Shown here: positions 32,577 to 45,233 of the stretch, one piece after another
How the letters are laid out: each line of letters begins with the position of its first letter
Position numbering within the stretch: position 1 is the first letter of the stretch
NCBI RefSeq assembly: GCF_010183535.1
Contig: NC_071331.1
Location: 19,778,001-19,842,000 of the forward strand
Length of the DNA stretch: 64,000 nt
Direction: 5' to 3'
Source: Caenorhabditis remanei
Lineage: Eukaryota; Nematoda; Chromadorea; Rhabditida; Rhabditidae
Notes under the pieces: model-generated
Told to the model about the DNA's origin: nothing
Databases searched by the model: none
What the model saw: only the letters and a program-made list of their open reading frames with translations
Position numbers and translations under genes: made by a program

Positions 32577-34127
32577 TCGGCAGTCGTGTGGCAACTTTAG
32601 GGCGGAAGTTGAGGTCGATTCGGCTTTAGATCGGATCTTGCTCACCTTCTGGCCGGAAGTTTAACGATTTCAGACTTTAGGTCGGATCTAGGTCAGCTTT
32701 TGGGCGGAAGTTGAAGCAATTTCGGTACTTTTACCCGCAAGTTGAAGGAACGGCGACTTTAGATCGGATCTTGCTCACCTTCTGGTCAGAAGTTAAGAGA
32801 ATGTCGGCTTTAGCTCGGACGTTGGTCGGCTTCTGATCACAAGTTTCGAAATGACTGTCGGCTGCCCAGAAGTTGATCGGACCTTGGTCGGATTTTAAGA
32901 GTGTCGATATGTCAGTTTTCTGGTTACTGGCGATTGACGATGTGTTGTTGTCGTTGACCTGGAGAGACAGCACGGGGAAATCTGAAAATTCAGGCGGAGA
33001 GAAACGGTTTTAGTTCAATCATAAAACTAACTCGACAACAATCCGAAAAGCTGTGAATGACGATGACGTCGCTTTTTCCTGATTTCCATCATCTTTGAAA
33101 CCTGAAAAAACGTTCGACCGGAGAGAACCACTTTGTTTCTTCTAAAACTAACACAAAAAAAAATCGAAGAATGATGTAATCGTTGATTTAGAGCACTTCT
33201 TGGACGTCGATTTTCTTGTTTCCTGAAAAAACGAATAACTGAAGTGAAAAAATGTGAAAAACAGACAAAAATTTGTAAACGAAAACGAAAATTGTTTGCG
33301 AAAGTAAAAACTTTATACATTTTCATTTAAAAAATAAAAATAAACGGCAAAAAACATTGAAAAATTCGATTAAAACACGACTTCCTCTTACTGTCGGTGG
33401 CCACTCGTAAAAAAAATCAAGAGAAATTTCAGGTGCGGTGCTTCCGTTAAGCTCCGCATTGACTCCGCCCAAAACTTCCAGCCGCACTTGCGTTTTGAGC
33501 GCGAAATTTTTTTTTGAAAATCCTTGGCCAAACTTTATTTTTTCGACAGTACATTATTTTTCATTCAGATTACGAAATTTCATGGAAAAAATCGAATTTC
33601 GTTAGTGGAGGTGCACAAGTTCAGTGGAAAAGTTATCGTAAGTCGATTTTTATCTCATAATCAAAAATCTCTAAGTTTTTTTCAGATTCTCACTAAAAAG
33701 CAAACAATACGAACTTCCCACCTTGAATGTATCGTCAGAAGGTAATATTTACAAGTAAAAATCATAATTAATTAATGAATTTTACAGAAATTCACTGACG
33801 AAGTCTACATCTGGACAACAATGCGAGCACACCAGGGATACTTCGAAAAATCATTGTATTTAGTTGTTTTTTTTTGTTTTTTTTTAACTTATACTTTTTT
33901 ATGTATAGTCCTTTTAGTGAATAAATCGTAATATATGATATTTCAGCTGTTTTTGTGCGCGAAAAATAAATCAATAAGGCGATCGAGGGGTTCCATGCGG
34001 TCCGTGTCAGAAGTTGGTCGGAAGTTGGTCGTATCTTGGTCGGCTTTAGCAGCGGTCTTGTCCAGAACCAACCTCCCAGCTGAAGCCGACCAACTTCCGC
34101 GCTAAAGTTGCCGGTGACTGCCGAGAA
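32577..34127. mobile_element. 1.55 kb inverted-terminal-repeat element downstream of str gene B
   Basis: Left end CTCGGCAGTCGTGTGGCAAC plus TTTAGGGCGGAAGTTG; right end complement CTCGGCAGTCACCGGCAACT plus TTAGCGCGGAAGTTGG. Each end continues into diverged tandem units of GGTCGG(C/A)TTT(T/A)AG and GGCGGAAGTT. No clear target duplication. The middle (33020-33840) has some splice-like signals. A plus-strand reading 33524-33650 with later pieces at 33684-33741 and 33787-33859 stays open (KFHGKNRISLVEVHKFSGKV), but I cannot match it to a family. The flanks resume str-type downstream homology on both sides. Confidence 0.6.
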
Positions 34128-34169
34128 TATGAGAATTCTTATCACAACCTTTGAAAAATCTCGCAATGA

Positions 34170-35416
34170 TCATTTATTAGAAGAATGTCTGTCAAAAGTG
34201 TGTGCATACACCTTCGCCCCACTTCTAGCTGCCGATGGAGACTCCTTTCGAAACAGCCAATTCCGGAATCGATCAATCATAAACATGGCAATAAATGGGT
34301 CCATAGCAGGGTACAAACAGCAGGTGACTCCAACAATATTCCCAACTTTTCCCACTTCTATCTCGAATAACGGGAGAATGAATAGTAGTCCAACAGGCAT
34401 GTATTGAGTGAAGCAGGGAAGAAGGGTCTGCAGTCCTAGTGTCCAGAATAGTTGTTTGTTGAGGGCACGTGTTCGATTACTCATTTGGGTGGAGAAGTCA
34501 TTGAGTTTTTTGTATGTTTTATAGGCACAAATGATACAAGTGGTGAAGGAAAGACCCTGAAAAGCAATTAAGTTATGAGAGGCTATCAAATTGAAAGTGC
34601 TCACAATAATATTGCAGATCAAAAGACCTCCAAGCAAGTCTGGAAGTCGAAACTGACGTTTTCCGTTTTCCCAAGTCTGTAATTATTCTTTTTTTCTGTG
34701 TTAACATAATTTCCTCTCAACTTACATAATACACTGGACCAACATAAGCAATCTGATCGATATTCTCCTCGTACACTTCTCTTGTCATATTTCTAAAGAA
34801 GTCTCGGGTTTCTGGATTTGGAACATAGATAAATTGGATCGCAGTAGCCCAGACACTGAACAAGAAGAGAGGAGGAATGAACCATAAATAGAGTTTATAT
34901 CCGTCAAAGTAGTAGAGTTTGATGCTTCTGTAATCATGAATTCATGTAGTAACTGTCAGCTGAAAAAAACTAACCTACAAACCGCAATATATCGATAAAT
35001 AAAATGAGTGGCCAGTGTTGAGATACAAAATGCAAATGAGCCGCAGTATAGTGCTGGACGAACACAATATATCTTGAATTTAAAAAAAAATCGAATTCAC
35101 TTATTATCACAACCCCCCATTTCACATTCTCCTTGAGTACACTATTCACATAAAACAAGATACCAGACCCTTGAATGTGCAGCACCTGGAATTTGTACAG
35201 TTTTATAAATCGCCTTAACCATTTTACCGGTAATGTTAATGTCTCGACAGTGGCATAAAAAATAGAGTAGACCGAAAAACAAATCATCATAACTCGATAC
35301 CTTCCAAATGAGTTTCCAGCGCGAGTTTTTATCAGGTACAGTAGTAAGGTGTTAGTCAAGAGAGCAACAAAGAAACATACGTGTTGTCCGATAGGGATAT
35401 AAATGGGTACACACAT
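34170..35416 (-). CDS. Serpentine chemoreceptor, str class (gene B)
   Basis: Exons 35416-35228, 35185-35101, 35053-34975, 34927-34726, 34676-34605 and 34556-34170 join in frame to about 337 aa. Key segments: NTLLLYLIKTRAGNSFGRYR, CISTLATHFIYRYIAVCR, YFDGYKLYLWFIPPLFLFSV, NPETRDFFRNMTREVYEEN, LNKQLFWTLGLQTLLPCFTQ and LYPAMDPFIAMFMIDRFRN. It is intact, with short introns except the first. Closest to gene D in its N-terminal half (MCVPIYIP, QGSGIL) and tail (SSNK). Gene C lies upstream on the same strand. Seven-helix membrane receptor; sensory cilia expected from the family. Confidence 0.88.
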
Positions 35417-36053
35417 TGTCTCTGGAATACTCTAGTCAGCCGATAAGTGCAAGAGACAACTGGAGGATTAAGTGAAAAGGTTAAGTTCTTAGAATAAAGG
35501 TATTAATATCCGCTAACAACACATTTTCTGAGAGCTCTATTTGATGTAATGCTGTAAGAGAAAATTTAAAATTCATGTGAAGGAAAAAGCCGTTAATTTG
35601 GTAATTATGTTTGAAAATTTCCTTTACATAAAGAAAAATACACTTTATTTCTGAAGTAAATAGCAAGACAGTGAATAGGTTAGCAATTTTAAGTCGACAG
35701 GTTTAATGATATACAATGTTTTTAAATACTTATTATTAAAAATGATGATTGGTTTCTGAAAAAAACATCACATGCACGAAACTTGTTGTCAAGTTTTTAC
35801 AACTTCTCTAAAATATAAAATTATTGAGTCTAGTTTGATAGCTTTCGTTAACAGAGTTTAGTTGAAGAGGAAATATCAAAAAGTGATATATAAATTTAAT
35901 TAGTGGAAAAGGTAAACTCATAAATCACATGTTGTCGCGTAATCATGTCTACTTCTGGTTTATATAGGAACAGGTGATTTAAGTTCGAGAAAAAATTAAT
36001 GAGCAGTGCACTAACAACACAAAATTTGTATTCAGAATATCAAAATATCAATC
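35417..36053. other. Intergenic between str genes B and C
   Basis: No gene. It is nearly collinear with 63415-64000, with matching TGGAGGATTAAG, AAAAAGCCGTTAAT, CACTTTATTTCTGAAGTA and GAACAGGTGATTTAAGTTCG blocks. Presumably the gene B promoter and gene C downstream region. Confidence 0.55.
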
Positions 36054-37360
36054 TCATTGATTAGAAGAATACATATCAGAATTTAGTGCAGTGACCCTTC
36101 CACTTCTAGTTTTCGATTGATTGTCCTTTCTGAAAACACAATTTCGGAATCGATCAATCATAAAAATTGCAATCAACGGGTCCATAGCAGGGTACAAACA
36201 GCAAGTGACTCCAACAATATTCCCAACTTTTCCGACTTCTATCTCGAATAACGGGAGAATGAATAGTAGTCCAACAGGCATGTATTGAGTGAAGCAGGGA
36301 AGAAGGGTCTGGAGTCCGAGTGTCCAGAATAGTTGTTTGTTGAGAGCACGTGTTCGATTGCTCATTTGGGTAGAGAAGTCATTAAGCTTTTTGTAAGTTT
36401 TATAGGCACAAATGATACAAGTGGTGAAGGAAAGTCCCTGAGAAGTTGGATTAAGTTATGAGATGCAGTCAAATTGAAAGTGCTCACAATAATATTGCAG
36501 ATCACCAGTGATCCAAGCAAATCTGGAAGTCGAAACTGACGTTTTCCGTTTTCCCAAGTCTGTAATTATCCTTATTGTCACAGTTCATAGGTTGTAACAT
36601 GATTTATAGCCAACTTACATAATACACTGGGCCAACATAAGCAATCTGATCGATATTCTCCTCGTACACTTCTCTTGTCATATTTCTGAAGAAGTCTCGG
36701 GTTTCTGGATTCGGAACATAAATAAATATTATTGTAGTAGCCCAGGCACCGAACATAACAAGAGGAGGAAGGAACCATAAGTAGAGTTTATAGCCATCGA
36801 AGTAGTAGAGTTTAGTGCTTCTGCAATTTGAAATTAGAGTCACTTTTCGAATCAAGATGAGATTCAGTATGTTTATTTTCAAGTCGTAAGCCTATCTCTA
36901 TTACACCCAGACTTACTTACAAACCGCAATATATCGGAAAACAAAATGAGTGGCCAATGTGGAGATACAGAATGCAAAGCACGCACAGTAGGCGACTGAA
37001 ACACTATTATTCAGAATCCCTCTATATAATGCAAACCTACTAGTAATCACCACTCCCCATAACAAATCATTCTTCAGAAAACTATTCACATAGAACAAGA
37101 TTCCAGAGCCATGAATGTGCATCACCTGGAATTTGAATAATTCTATGATTCTACAGAATCAGCAACCTCACCGGTAATGTCAATGTCTCCACAGTGGCAT
37201 AGAAAACGGAGTAGACCGAGAAGCAAATCATCATGATTCGATATCTTCCAAATGCAGTTCCAGCGCGGATTTTTATGAGATATAGTAGCAGAGAATTAGC
37301 CAAAATGGCAATTAAGAAACAAATGTGTTGTCCGATGGGGACATACTTGGACACGGTCAT
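36054..37360 (-). CDS. Serpentine chemoreceptor, str class (gene C)
   Basis: Exons 37360-37172, 37125-37041, 36995-36917, 36820-36619, 36559-36488 and 36437-36054 join in frame to about 336 aa. Landmarks: NSLLLYLIKIRAGTAFGRYR, HGSGILFYVNSFLKNDLLWG, CISTLATHFVFRYIAVC, YFDGYKLYLWFLPPLVMFGA, LNKQLFWTLGLQTLLPCFTQ and LYPAMDPLIAIFMIDRFRN. The tail (KTRSGRVTALNSDMYSSNQ) differs from B and D but matches the remnant at 29700-30656. No internal stops; all splice sites canonical. Part of a duplicated pair with gene B. Confidence 0.88.
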
Positions 37361-38846
37361 AATACTAACTGAAAATGATTATTAGTCATGGATATTTATA
37401 CTGAAAGTAAGTGTCTAAAGAAAAGGATAAAGACAAAAGGTGCAAAGAAAGTGTGACGGAGGTAAGGACTTAACGACGGATTAGGTTAAGATTAGGCTGT
37501 AGAAACTGGCACGTACATGTCAGACTAGAAGATACTTAGTTATTTTTCAAAAGCGATATCTTTTAAATACCACTCTATTTGATTCAAAGAAATTCAATTC
37601 AGATAAATAACAAAAGTCCAGATTCTTTCGATTGTAGTATTGGAGTAAGGGGTAGACGGAGATTGTAGCTGACTAGACAGTTCCTAGAAAAAAAAATATC
37701 GAGAAAATACATATTGTGTTCATGATATGCTTATACTTCCTGATCACCTGACACGTATTTCATTTGAATATTTCAATTTGTTTATCTACTGACCACAATT
37801 GGGGCAACTGAAAATCATTAACTGTGATCTAGGAAACTCTTGTAAATAAAAGTGCAGAAAAATGAGAGCATTGATATGATTATCAGTTCAAAAAATACTG
37901 GCCGAACTTTTTCTTTTGTGATTTTAGAAATATTTTCCTCGTTAAAATTTTTTTTTCGTCACTATGATACGCACTAAAGCAAGGATTCCAACCTTTATGA
38001 ATTATTAAACGCCTAGTTTCATTACTATTGATAAGCCAACAGCACTGAAAACAAGTTGAAATTAGTGAGCAAGTGACGTGGTAGAACTTTCAGTGGCCTA
38101 GAAACCCAAATGAAAAAGTTAGGCTCTAACCTGTTTTTTTCATTTTGTGAACTGGCAATTCTACGGAAATATATTTTTTCTTTGATCCATAAAATGCGAA
38201 AAAACCTTTGACAACTTTTCAGCACTTGTTCAAAACCTTCACTGATTCAGAAGAAAATTATCAGCTCTCGGTTATTAGTTTCTTTCAATCTGGCGTTTTC
38301 AGATATGATAATTGAATAATTCGATTAGTTTAAAGTCACTACCATCAGAAAATTCCCTTGATAAATGTAGCCTAGAAAACACTTTAGAAAAAGTTCGAAA
38401 CTTTGAGAATTTATCAACATAAAATTCAGTAAATTGGATATATTTAGGCGTTTTGAGTGTCATGTACAACTTCTGAAAAATGTTCGCAGTTTAGCGCAAG
38501 CAACTTTTAGGTTTAAGGAATAAAATGGAAAGTGTTAAATGGTAATCTAAAACAAAACAAAAAACAAACGCTTTCATATAATAAAAAGGAATGAAGAGAT
38601 TCTGAAAGCAAAGATTGTTTTGATCCAACTACAAACCATTTGAGAAAAGACACAATTGACGTAGAAGTAACTCTAGAAAATATGACTAATAGTCATTTCT
38701 ACTCTGTCAAAAACTACAAAAATATCCAGGAAATTGGAGAACTAGTCTCATTGAACACTTTGACAGATCTTTGTTTTAAAAATCAGCTACAGACATTTTT
38801 TCACTGTATGGTTTTTACTCAATAATTCATGAGGCCTAATTTTTAC
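37361..38846. other. Intergenic, AT-rich
   Basis: Presumed upstream region of gene C. No gene, repeat array or inverted repeat of note was seen. Short open frames here are AT-rich and without recognisable protein features. Confidence 0.4.
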
Positions 38847-39212
38847 CATACTTGTCAAGGGCCGGGCTTTTTTTTCCAAAACTTCAGGCCCGGCCCGGCC
38901 CGGCCCAAAGCCCGGCCCGGTCCCTCAGGCCCATCTTTTGGAAGGAATTTTTTTTTCAAATTTTTTTCAAATTTTTTTCAAATTTTTTTTCGAATTTGAG
39001 TAAAGGCTTAAAAATTCAGTCAATCTTTCGAAAAATATACTAAATCATCATGAAAAAAGTATAAAAAACGAGTAAATTGGAAAATTTTTGGGAAAAATTT
39101 GAAAATTTTTCTCAAAAATCCCATATCCCTGAAAAGAGGGGCCTGAGTTGCCGGGCCCGGCCCCTGGGGCCGGGCCGCGCCCGGGGCCAGGCCCCATCAT
39201 TTGACAAGTATG
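38847..39212. mobile_element. hAT-like GC-rich MITE, CATACTTGTC family (copy 2)
   Basis: Ends CATACTTGTCAA and TTGACAAGTATG are flanked by ATTTTTAC on both sides (38839-38846, 39213-39220). GGCCCGGCCC tracts near each end surround an AT-rich core with tandem CAAATTTTTTT. Confidence 0.9.
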
Positions 39213-39767
39213 ATTTTTACTTTATAAAGTGTTCCAGAACAATAGCTATGAATCTGAAAATAAATTTAATTTTATCAAAAATAAAATGAAAATCTTGATT
39301 ACAGACAGTAGAAACTTGATTTTACTTACGCTAGATAGACATCGTAATAATAAAAATATTTTAAAAAACAAATATCATCACTCATTGTTGACACTTTCGA
39401 CGTTCTTCTTGCAATACAAATATTTTGAATTGCTCAATCAGGAAATAGACTACAACCCAGATTATTATTTATTTGAGAAACGAATTTACCGAATCGAAAA
39501 AATTAGAAAACATAAAGTGACGATATATAGAAAAAAGGGATTGAATTCATCTTATCAATTGTAAATATTTTATTTTTCATATTCAAGAAATTTCGAAACT
39601 GAAAAATTTGAAAACCTTCGTGGTGCATTTCAATGTATTTTTTCAGACTGAGTGTTCTAATTTAAGACGTTCCGGTGGTATTAAAAAATTATTTTTGACA
39701 GATCATCTATGCTTTATCAATTTCCAGACTACTATCCAGAAATCTTTGTTCCATTATCTTTAGTCCC
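39213..39767. other. Downstream flank of broken sru copy
   Basis: From about 39565 the sequence is collinear with 55190-55387 downstream of the intact sru gene (TTTTTCATATTCAAGA, TGCATTTCAATGTATTTTT). The 111-codon AT-rich frame at 39229-39564 has no recognisable features. Confidence 0.45.
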
Positions 39768-39888
39768 CCGGAACCCAAACTAATTGAATATCCAACTGTT
39801 ATCGTGGACTGTCTTTTCTTCCTTCGAAATGCTGGATGAGTCAAATAGAATACCCATGGAGAGACAACAACTTCTGCATCTGAACAAC
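39768..39888 (-). pseudogene. sru last-exon fragment
   Basis: It encodes DAEVVVSPWVFYLTHPAFRR and SLGSGG, matching the C-terminus of the sru gene at 55388-59808. The TM7 part before DAEV (LAIIRPLGS) is missing. The sequence upstream on the minus strand (39890-40240) matches intron 4 of the intact gene, including the empty site of the MITE at 55948-56109. Confidence 0.8.
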
Positions 39889-40251
39889 GTTGAATTGAAA
39901 ACTTCTAAAAACTAAAAGTTAAAAAATTTTAGTAGAAACGGTATTTTTTTTTCAAATTTATAGTTTTCACACTAGAAATTCCAGAGTGTTTCAGAAAACA
40001 ATTCAAATTTTTTAAAAATTCACGTCAACTTTTTTTTTTCGTGTTCTGACTAAAAAAATAGTAAAACCTCCTTAAAAACTAAACTATTCAATTTATTTTT
40101 CCCGTGAGTTCTCCCACTACCCTAGTCAGTTAAGCCACGCCCACTTTTCTAATCAATAACAATCGATCAATCGATACGAATCAGTTATCTCTTCTCTCCT
40201 CGACCACTCTCTTCTGATTGATCTTTTTCGTTCTTCAATTCGAGGAAGAAA

Positions 40252-40500
40252 ACTACTTCCAGGTCGCTGAGCCTAGGGGCGGGGCGAGAGCAAGCTCCAG
40301 GGTGTCCTGTTTTAAGGTAATCACTACTTCCAGGGCGCTGAGCCTAGGGGCGGGGCGAGAGCAAGCTCCAGGGTGTCCTGTTTTAAGGTAATCACTACTT
40401 CCAGGGCGCTGAGCCAAGGGGCGGGGCGAGAGCAAGCTCCAGGGTGCCCTGTTTTAAGGTAATCACTACTTCCAGGGCGCTGAGCCTGGGGGCGGGGCGA
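40252..40500. repeat. 71-bp tandem repeat, about 3.5 units
   Basis: Units begin ACTACTTCCAGGGCGCTGAG at 40252, 40323, 40394 and 40465 and contain GGGGCGGGGCGAGAG and CAAGCTCCAGGGTG. Units are nearly identical, so the array is young. It marks the left edge of sequence absent from the paralogous sru intron. Confidence 0.92.
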
Positions 40501-40656
40501 TCTTACGGGGGTCTATAACAGAATGTACCCAAAGAGGCTAAGCCTTAGAATCGAGAAAGAGCCTAAGCCTAAGAAGGGTTATTTCCAGGGTTATTTTTTG
40601 CTTTCAGGTGATACAATTGCAATCGTGAAAATGGAAACAAAGAAATTTATTCTTAT

Positions 40657-43600
40657 TTAATTATACAAAGACTCCATCTCAGAGTACTTTGTACTGCATA
40701 TGTTGCAAATACTACTCTGTTTCTCGGCGCACGACTCGTGAACCCAAATTCTGCATATGCGGCAACCGAGCCAATTGATTTCCAGTTCATCTCCTTCTGG
40801 GCACATCTGAAACATCTTTCAGAAATACAACGAATCAATTGAAATTTTAAACTTTACGACAGATGCAGCAGAACGTAACATCATCGCTGTTCAAGTTTAT
40901 CAATTCCACAGTTTCTCTTTCATTGACACGCCTCTTCTGTAAAAAAGTTTGTTATCTTCCTCAGGAACACAAACGCTCACTTTTCTAGTCGGGAATCCAA
41001 CTTTCTCCCTCATCGTTTTTTCGCGAGTTCTTTCACATCCTCTGACTGGAGTTAGTTTTGATGCGTACTGTGGTGCTTTTGATTTGAAGAACAAAGCAAC
41101 TTCTTTGGACTGATCATACAACTGATCCAACAGTTTCTTATCATCAGCCGTCCCAGAGGCAGACATTTTGTCTGTGAAGTCTCCAAGGACATTCAATGTC
41201 TGAACAATAATACGCCTTTCTGTGTTTTTTTACCACTTACTTGATGTATTAGATTTGCTTTCATTCTACAGTCGTCAGATATAACAGCGAGGACCATAGA
41301 TCCGGGTGCCGATGATCCGAGACTGGAAGTTTGATCTACTTGGTCGACAACATCTCTTACTTCCACTTCATCTGAACGACCAGAATCTGCACTAGCTAGA
41401 ATTTCAGGACCTCCGTCTCCAACTTCCGAATGACCTTAATAATCATGAAATATTGCAAGGGCTTATGTGTCTTACCATTCCACTCCTTCAGAAAATGCAT
41501 ATGTGTACATACAATTCCAGGTTTGGCATCTGGGCAGCTGCACACATATTCATAGGGGCACGCCTGGCAGGTACGGCAGTGTATATTGTCCTAAATTTGT
41601 AGCATTGAAACCTACCTTTAACAATCAACTTACATCGGTTTTGCAGCAACATCCTGGATTGTGCTTAACAGTTCTTTTTACATCCTTCCAAATTACCGAA
41701 AAAGTGGTAACATCAAATTTTTCAATTATGAATTCTGACTCCACATTCAAATTTGTCATCTTCAGATGAAATTGGTTGGTAAGGGACCTCCGTGTGTGCG
41801 GTTTTTGAAGACTTTTCTTTGTCTGGAAAGGAAAAAATCACAAATGCAGGCAGAGATTATCAGTATTCTGACCTCCACCATCCTTAAATGATCTATCATC
41901 TCCACAGAATCCTCCAGAATTACTAATAAAGCATCCAGACGCCGACTTCGCTTCCTCTGCAACTGAGATGTCTTCAGGACATTATGCCATGACTCTGAGC
42001 CCGTGGAAGTGTTGAAAGGCGCATTCGCACGATAGCAAGTAGCCCACTGCTCTCTGTTCTCTGAGAATGGTTTACAAGAGAATCCGACCTAACTGTGACT
42101 CACTATCATAATTAGTTAAAATGTATCTAGCGAATGTGTCGCCGTTTTCAACCTTCTCTGAAAATGAGAGGAACTTTAACAAACTTTTCTCCATCTCTGC
42201 CACTGTTTTTGATTTGACGGCATTGTAGAGAAATCTCATTACTTGCGTTGATTTATCGACCCGCTGCAACATTTCATATTATTTTCTTGCACGATTCCTT
42301 AATATTGAGAGGGCAACCTTGAGAAATTTGAGGCTATTTTTTTTCCAAGTTTGAAGTATATGCCAATGACATAGGAGACGTTTGGTATACGTCTCCAACT
42401 CTGGGAAGGCCTGCAACAAAAGGATCGACTTTGAAAAACTTGTGAAACAAACCCGAATGAATCCATTATATAAAGCCGGAGCTTCATCAGTTGCCAGATA
42501 CTTCGGTTTGAATGAGGGAACTAACTTTTTGACGGACAAAAAAAACCGCTCAACTTCATTGCTACTCAATCGATAAGATATAAAAAATGCTGTAAATTTA
42601 CAGTTACATTTTTCCTCATATTTAATTAAACACCGGCAGGTCTGTATCGGTCTTGATTATCGATAACCATAATCGTACTAAGTCTCAAATTATATTTCAC
42701 GATATTAAACGTATCATCCAACTGTACTCCTCTGTTTCCGAACTCTTCCAGCCATTTTTTTTGAGTTTCATTAATAAGCACTGAACATCCACTATTATAC
42801 AGCAACCAGTACGTCCATTTACCTAGCTGAAAACCTTCTCCATGCTCATCTGAAGACTCCGTAAAAAACCGAATGCTCTCATTTTTTTGTGCAGCGGTGC
42901 AGACCGAGCGATAATCATCGACATCATATCTTCCGACGATGGTCCCATAGCTCTCGCGATAGTTGCTGAAGTTTGCCTTACTTTGAACAGACTAGCTCTT
43001 ACCTTACCGTAGGTCATCCGAAGTCAAATAATATAACTTATCGTTTTCTGATCTCGTCTTTCTGACTTCAGACAAAATTTGCGAATCAGTTTTCAGTTCT
43101 TCGATTTGCCTGAAAAACACCGTTACCTTCACTATAAAGGAAATGCCTTACTTTTTAAAAAATGCGATGTCCGTATCGGTGAATTTTAGCGTCGCACAGT
43201 TTATCTCATGACTGTGCGTGACCCTGTACTTTACATTCCTCATACCATTTGGAAACAGAATAACCTAAACGAAGGATAGACTTCTTGAACGGAGTACGGT
43301 CGACATACTCGAGCAAATGCTGGACACCTATCAACATCTTTTTTCGATACTGTGGGAATCCGAGTGATAGCTTGTGATAAATACGACCCTTCCCGATGGC
43401 AACGCAATACAGTGACATGACAACCATCAGCCCGTGAATAAGAGTGTCGAATAACCAAAGATGTCGAAGACAGCTTTTGTAAATCGGATAACCATACCGG
43501 AAAAATTACATGCATTAGACTACTCCTTACTTTCGTCAGTCAAAACCTCAAACTGATCCTTATCATCAAAGTTCCTTTCTTCAATATCTTCAGGATAAAT

Positions 43601-43906
43601 GTCTTCATGAGATGTTTTTAAATGCTCTGTCCAGAATTCCATTTTTGTGAATTTTAGGTCACAATGATCGCACGCATAACTACCATTACCCTGATGGAAA
43701 AAGTTGAACTTTGTAATGTGTGATCTATTTCCGTGACTTACAACTTCTCGAGACTCATTTGATGTGACTATCCTGTAAGTCGCACCCTTTTCTGTCCGAT
43801 GGTCGTCCGTCATGTGTCTCCGAATCGACTTCGCATGTTTGTATGACTTTGGGCACAAGATACAACAATACAGAACTGAACGCTCCTGATCATCATTGTC
43901 TTCCAT
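40657..43906 (-). CDS. Mutator-like (MULE) transposase gene, multi-exon, possibly frame-broken
   Basis: Spliced by eye from about 12 minus-strand exons. In order: two C2H2 zinc fingers (CCILCPKSYKHAKSIRRHMT; CDHCDLKFTKMEFWTEHL) at 43906-43531; a CHREGSY/CPAF zinc-knuckle-like region; SYGTIVGRYDVDDYRSVCTA; catalytic region with D in QLDDTFNIVKYN (about 42720), D in YLATDEAPALYNGF (about 42500), CHWHILQTW, and E in NTSTGSESWHNVLK (about 42010); SWIM zinc finger CSCPDAKPGIVCTHMHF (about 41500); a C-terminal CRICRIWVHESC / CNICS finger ending at 40657. The order matches MULE transposases, which cut and paste DNA through a DDE site. Two junctions do not keep frame: first to second exon, and the one before the last finger. 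So either my splicing is wrong there or the gene is damaged. It lies in an insertion relative to the paralogous sru intron. No terminal inverted repeats identified. Confidence 0.7.
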
Positions 43907-44891
43907 TTTTTTTGTGAAAACGTTTGGAAATTAAATGAAAATGGACAAAGAAAAAACCATCGGGATAAAACGTGTTCATTCGACCTGTGGTGTTCTGCGA
44001 CTAGAGGTCACGTACAAAACATGTCGGATTTCAAAATCTTGAATTTATTGCAAATGCCCCCTCGTGTGTAAATACAAGCATATATAAATTAGTTTTTAAT
44101 TAAAAGTTTTGTTTCTTGTCTGTATTCCGGGAACAACAATTATGAGGACTAATTGGGTAATTTGGTTTCAAAAATTTCAAAAAACTAACAATTCAGTGGT
44201 TTTGGGAACATAATCTAAGTAAAGCAATAAATTATCTGTTTTGGCTGAAACAGTAAAGCTTTTTATGTTTTCTGGTACCATATACCTATCAAATTCACAA
44301 TTTTAAAAACTAAAATAGCATGGACATGCTGAACGATTTCTAGCAGGTAGGAAAAACTCTAAATTTCCAAATGTTTATGTTGAAACAGCAAATTTATTAT
44401 AAATTTTGTTACACTACACGGTGAAATTATTTTTGAGTTTCTTAGTCTGTACCGTATGCTGAGCTCGAAAATACATTAATAAATAGAATCTAGGAATTTA
44501 GAGAAATATCATGTTTTTTAACAAACATCAACAAAAACTAATACGTTTTAAATAAAGTTTGAAATATCTTCGAGAAATTCTTCCATTAACCAAGAATGGA
44601 GCAAAAATGAAATTCAACTAAACCCCAATAAGCAAATCTTAGAAATTTCAAAGAATCAGCAAAATAATACGTAAACTATTGCATATAGATATTATAGAGA
44701 CATTCTTGGCAGCAACAATTGTTTTTCAATAACGAAAAATGCGTGTTTGCTGAAACAGAAATAAATTATCGTCAAACTTAACAAATTGAGAAAGATTAAT
44801 ATATCATTTTCAAATAGGGCAGATAGCATATAAACTAGTAGTTTGCACTATTGGAAAAAAACGTAGTATTTGGAAAAAAAAACGTAGTATT
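43907..44891. other. sru intron sequence beside the MULE insertion
   Basis: From about 44030 the sequence is collinear with intron 4 of the intact sru gene (56520-57600): AATTAGTTTTTA, TTGGGTAATT, TTTTCTGGTACC, ATAGCATGGAC. No gene. Confidence 0.5.
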
Positions 44892-45233
44892 TTGGCTCTG
44901 TTCGACAATAGCGGGACAATGGAGAACAATCGGGACAATCCCCTAACAAGCGGGACAATCCCCTAACAAGCGGGACAATCCCCGAACAAGCGGGACAATC
45001 TCCGAACAAGCGGGACAATCACCGATTGAACGGGACAATCACCGAATGAACGGGACAATCCCCGAATGAACGGGACAATCCCCGAATAAACGGGACAATC
45101 CCCGAATGAACGGGACAATCACCCAACTGATACACTCATCACATTTTTAGTACTTGTGCCTATTTCTTTTTCTGTTTTTTGTTATCGAAAGAAGTTATTA
45201 CAGTCATTTATTTATTTAATTATCATTAATGGG

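Noticed and set aside
39229..39564. 111-codon plus-strand frame
   Set aside because: Composition is that of AT-rich intergenic DNA (Asn, Lys, Tyr, Ile) with no domain, paralogue or splice context.
40253..40435. Minus-strand frame with repeated APRLSALEVV
   Set aside because: Product of the 71-bp tandem repeat.
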